From the NCBI GenBank assembly GCA_016649785.1, contig JAENXB010000153.1, positions 1 through 7,023 on the forward strand: DNA of 7,023 nucleotides, in the 5' to 3' direction. Below are positions 5,447 to 7,023 of the stretch, piece by piece. Made by a program: the position numbers and the translations under genes. The notes under the pieces were generated by a model that saw only the letters and a program-made list of their open reading frames with translations, made no database searches and was not told where the DNA came from. This stretch comes from Flavobacteriaceae bacterium (lineage in GTDB: Bacteria > Bacteroidota > Bacteroidia > Flavobacteriales > Flavobacteriaceae). The stretch's first letter is position 1. Every line of letters starts with the position of its first letter.

Positions 5447-6568
5447 CTAATGTGAGTCGTATATAATTTTCTTTATCCCCTCCTCAAATTTTTCCAGGGT
5501 ATATTCTTGTGACCAGGTTTGAGCTGCAATGGATATTTCTTTCAAATTCTCCGGGTTTCGTATTTCCTGTTGAATTTTTTCAGTAGCCGAAGTTAGGTTT
5601 TCATCAATTAAAATTCCTCTTTTTCCATAATCTACCATCCAAGGAACACAGGAAACTGAAGTTACTACCGGAATACACCCAAAAAACATAGCCTCCGCCA
5701 CCGCCTTTGGCCAGCCTTCCGATTGAGATGCCAATACCAAAAAATGCGAAGCTTTATAAACTTCTTTCAGCTCTTCCAGCTTACAATTTCCCATTAGCCT
5801 CACAAACGGGTCCAGGTTTTTTGTGGCAATATATTCCTGCAACTCGTTTTTCATCACCCCGCTTCCATAGATCTCAAGTTTTACCGGAATGCCCTTTCCC
5901 ATCAGGCTTTCAATCAATTGTATCGCAAACAAAGGCCTTTTCCCTGCCGACAAACTACCCACAAAAATGAATTTAAAAGGGGAAGTAAAGTCTTTGTTAT
6001 GCAAGCCTTTTTCCGCTTCCGAAAAAGATGCCGTAAAAAAAGGTGCAATATTTTTTGATTGATTGGGCCAATCCCCATACACCAAAACCTTTATATTCCT
6101 GCTTAGAAAAGTATTGCTAAGTATCCACTTTTGCAGCCTGTAACTCCGGGATTGTTTGGAATTGGGATCCCAGTTCCCTGCATATTTTACGGTTTTTAGT
6201 TTATTCGGAAAAAACATTTGAAGCATAGAAGCAATTAAACCGATATTCCCCGGACATCGTAAATGAATGTGATCTGCCTCTTTCATAGCCATCAAAATCC
6301 TGAAAGAAATACCAGGAAGCATTATCAGACTTCTGATTACTCCTGAAAAATTTAAAAATGCGATCGAAGGTATATTTCTGAAATCAATCTTATTATGCAG
6401 ATATGAGGTTTCAATTGCATTGGGAAATGCAGAAATTTTAGGCGCCACAACAATAATTTCTTCCGCCGAATTAAGCCAAATATTCATTTCCCTGATATAG
6501 GGTTCATAAGAATAATAAGACTTGTTATGTTCCTTGTGAAGTATATAGGTTATAATGGCAAATTTCAT
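5447..6568 (-). CDS. GT4-family glycosyltransferase
   Basis: This is a predicted 373-residue GT4 glycosyltransferase that would add one sugar of a surface glycan from a nucleotide-sugar donor. The N-terminal acceptor lobe begins MKFAIITYILHKEHNKSYYS and contains DHIHLRCPGNIG (99-110) and VKYAGNWDP (127-135). The C-terminal lobe begins near FIFVGSLSAGKRP (200-212). The donor-site region SEGWPKAVAEAMFFGCIPVV (283-302) carries a complete E-x7-E motif, Glu284 and Glu292, followed by GKRGILID. The length is normal for GT4. The ATG at 6568 gives a standard N-terminal beta strand and follows the methyltransferase stop by 73 bp, so co-transcription is plausible. Its stop (TAG, 5449-5447) borders the repeat array, which separates it from the rest of the polysaccharide genes. 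It is not a close paralogue of the tandem pair at 1-1625, and its substrate is unknown. Confidence 0.91.
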   Translation of the reverse strand: MKFAIITYILHKEHNKSYYSYEPYIREMNIWLNSAEEIIVVAPKISAFPNAIETSYLHNKIDFRNIPSIAFLNFSGVIRSLIMLPGISFRILMAMKEADHIHLRCPGNIGLIASMLQMFFPNKLKTVKYAGNWDPNSKQSRSYRLQKWILSNTFLSRNIKVLVYGDWPNQSKNIAPFFTASFSEAEKGLHNKDFTSPFKFIFVGSLSAGKRPLFAIQLIESLMGKGIPVKLEIYGSGVMKNELQEYIATKNLDPFVRLMGNCKLEELKEVYKASHFLVLASQSEGWPKAVAEAMFFGCIPVVTSVSCVPWMVDYGKRGILIDENLTSATEKIQQEIRNPENLKEISIAAQTWSQEYTLEKFEEGIKKIIYDSH

Positions 6569-6604
6569 CCTTGCAGTAAATTCCGGTTTCTTAAATAAAT
6601 AACG

Positions 6605-6624
6605 ATCAGGACAATTTTCCTGAT
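6605..6624 (-). repeat. Small intergenic stem-loop between the methyltransferase and GT4 genes
   Basis: A perfect 7-bp inverted repeat, ATCAGGA (6605-6611) and TCCTGAT (6618-6624), encloses a 6-nt loop. On the minus strand it lies 17 bp after the methyltransferase stop and 36 bp before the next start. The sequence after it (CGTTATTTATTTAAG) is AT-rich but has no uninterrupted T run, so it is at most a weak terminator or an RNA-stability element. Chance occurrence is possible. Confidence 0.4.
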
Positions 6625-6641
6625 TTTCCTTTGATTCAGGT

Positions 6642-7023
6642 TCAATCCCTTTTCTGCATCAACATCGTTAAATGCATACAGCTAAACATATGAGAATCTG
6701 ACTCCCGTGATTTAATCCAATCTTCCCGGTGCCATTTTTGTACGATCGCAGTTTTCTTTTCCGCCGACAAAGGAAGAAAATTTACTATAAAAAACCATTT
6801 CGCCTTGCCTAACATGGCCCTTCGTTCCTTAATTTTAAATGCGCTATCAAATTGATAATAAACCTTCTTTGAAAACGGCCATTCCCAGTCTTTATCCGAT
6901 TGAAACGGCCTGTAAATTGTTCTTATTAGTTTTATTGGCAAACTTGTCTGCAACGGATCATTGCTTATAATGGCTCCATTCGTATTTAGTTTTTCCTTTA
7001 ATCTGCATATTAACATCTCCACA
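6642..7023 (-). CDS. Probable class I SAM-dependent methyltransferase, C-terminal part (start beyond the right edge)
   Basis: An open frame enters from the right edge and ends at TGA (6644-6642), giving about 126 visible codons. Its first part, LICRLKEKLNTNGAIISNDP, matches the late Rossmann-fold strand of class I SAM methyltransferases (the LKxGG-then-hydrophobic-strand pattern). It is followed by IYRPFQSDKDWEWPF and a downstream MLGKAKWFF, a combination I associate with methyltransferases found in Bacteroidota glycan loci. The SAM-binding GxGxG motif would lie in the missing N-terminal part, so the assignment rests on the C-terminal pattern only. The GTG at the very edge (7022-7020) is probably an internal Val codon and not the start. 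In this context it may methylate a sugar or lipid intermediate, but a housekeeping role is equally possible. Confidence 0.6.
   Translation of the reverse strand, partial: VEMLICRLKEKLNTNGAIISNDPLQTSLPIKLIRTIYRPFQSDKDWEWPFSKKVYYQFDSAFKIKERRAMLGKAKWFFIVNFLPLSAEKKTAIVQKWHREDWIKSRESDSHMFSCMHLTMLMQKRD

Noticed and set aside
7020..7022. GTG at the right edge as the true start of the methyltransferase
   Set aside because: The visible protein begins in the middle of the expected Rossmann fold and lacks a SAM-binding motif, so the frame almost certainly continues beyond the window.

Overview
The window looks like part of a surface-polysaccharide (O-antigen, capsule or exopolysaccharide) biosynthesis locus from a member of the Bacteroidota, most likely a flavobacterium. 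The basis is moderate to low GC, translation starts preceded by A-rich leaders instead of clear Shine-Dalgarno sites, a run of GT4 glycosyltransferases with a Wzy-type polymerase, and a DUF559 gene of a kind common in this phylum. The taxonomic placement is an inference. Every supported gene is on the minus strand, so transcription runs from right (7023) to left (1).

In transcription order, the window opens with the C-terminal part of a probable SAM-dependent methyltransferase (6642-7023). A 73-bp gap with a small stem-loop follows, then a GT4 glycosyltransferase (5447-6568). Next comes about 1.4 kb (4030-5446) without any polysaccharide gene. It is filled by a degenerate tandem array of roughly 130-180 bp units (4072-5440), and one unit carries a small AT-rich DUF559 gene encoding a Vsr/PD-(D/E)xK-like endonuclease-domain protein (4419-4802). 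After the array the polysaccharide genes resume as a tight block: a GT4 enzyme (2950-4029), a Wzy/O-antigen-ligase-family membrane protein (1582-2943, 6 bp downstream), and two tandem paralogous GT4 enzymes (612-1625 and 1-612, the latter cut by the window edge). The last three genes overlap one another by 44 bp and 1 bp.

The glycosyltransferases would assemble a repeat unit on the cytoplasmic face of the inner membrane, the methyltransferase may modify it or an intermediate, and the Wzy-like protein would polymerise it in the periplasm. No initiating sugar-phosphate transferase, Wzx flippase or chain-length regulator is visible here; these may lie outside the window.

The part that ordinary annotation would not explain is the repeat array with its DUF559 gene. 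Units share a 20-nt core (four exact copies) and an inverted version of that core set in a hairpin. The gene occupies a defined position inside one unit, while the same point is empty in its neighbours. This resembles a nuclease-bearing element beside gene-less derivatives, and it is the best candidate here for an undescribed mobile or selfish repeat system. Mobility itself is an inference.
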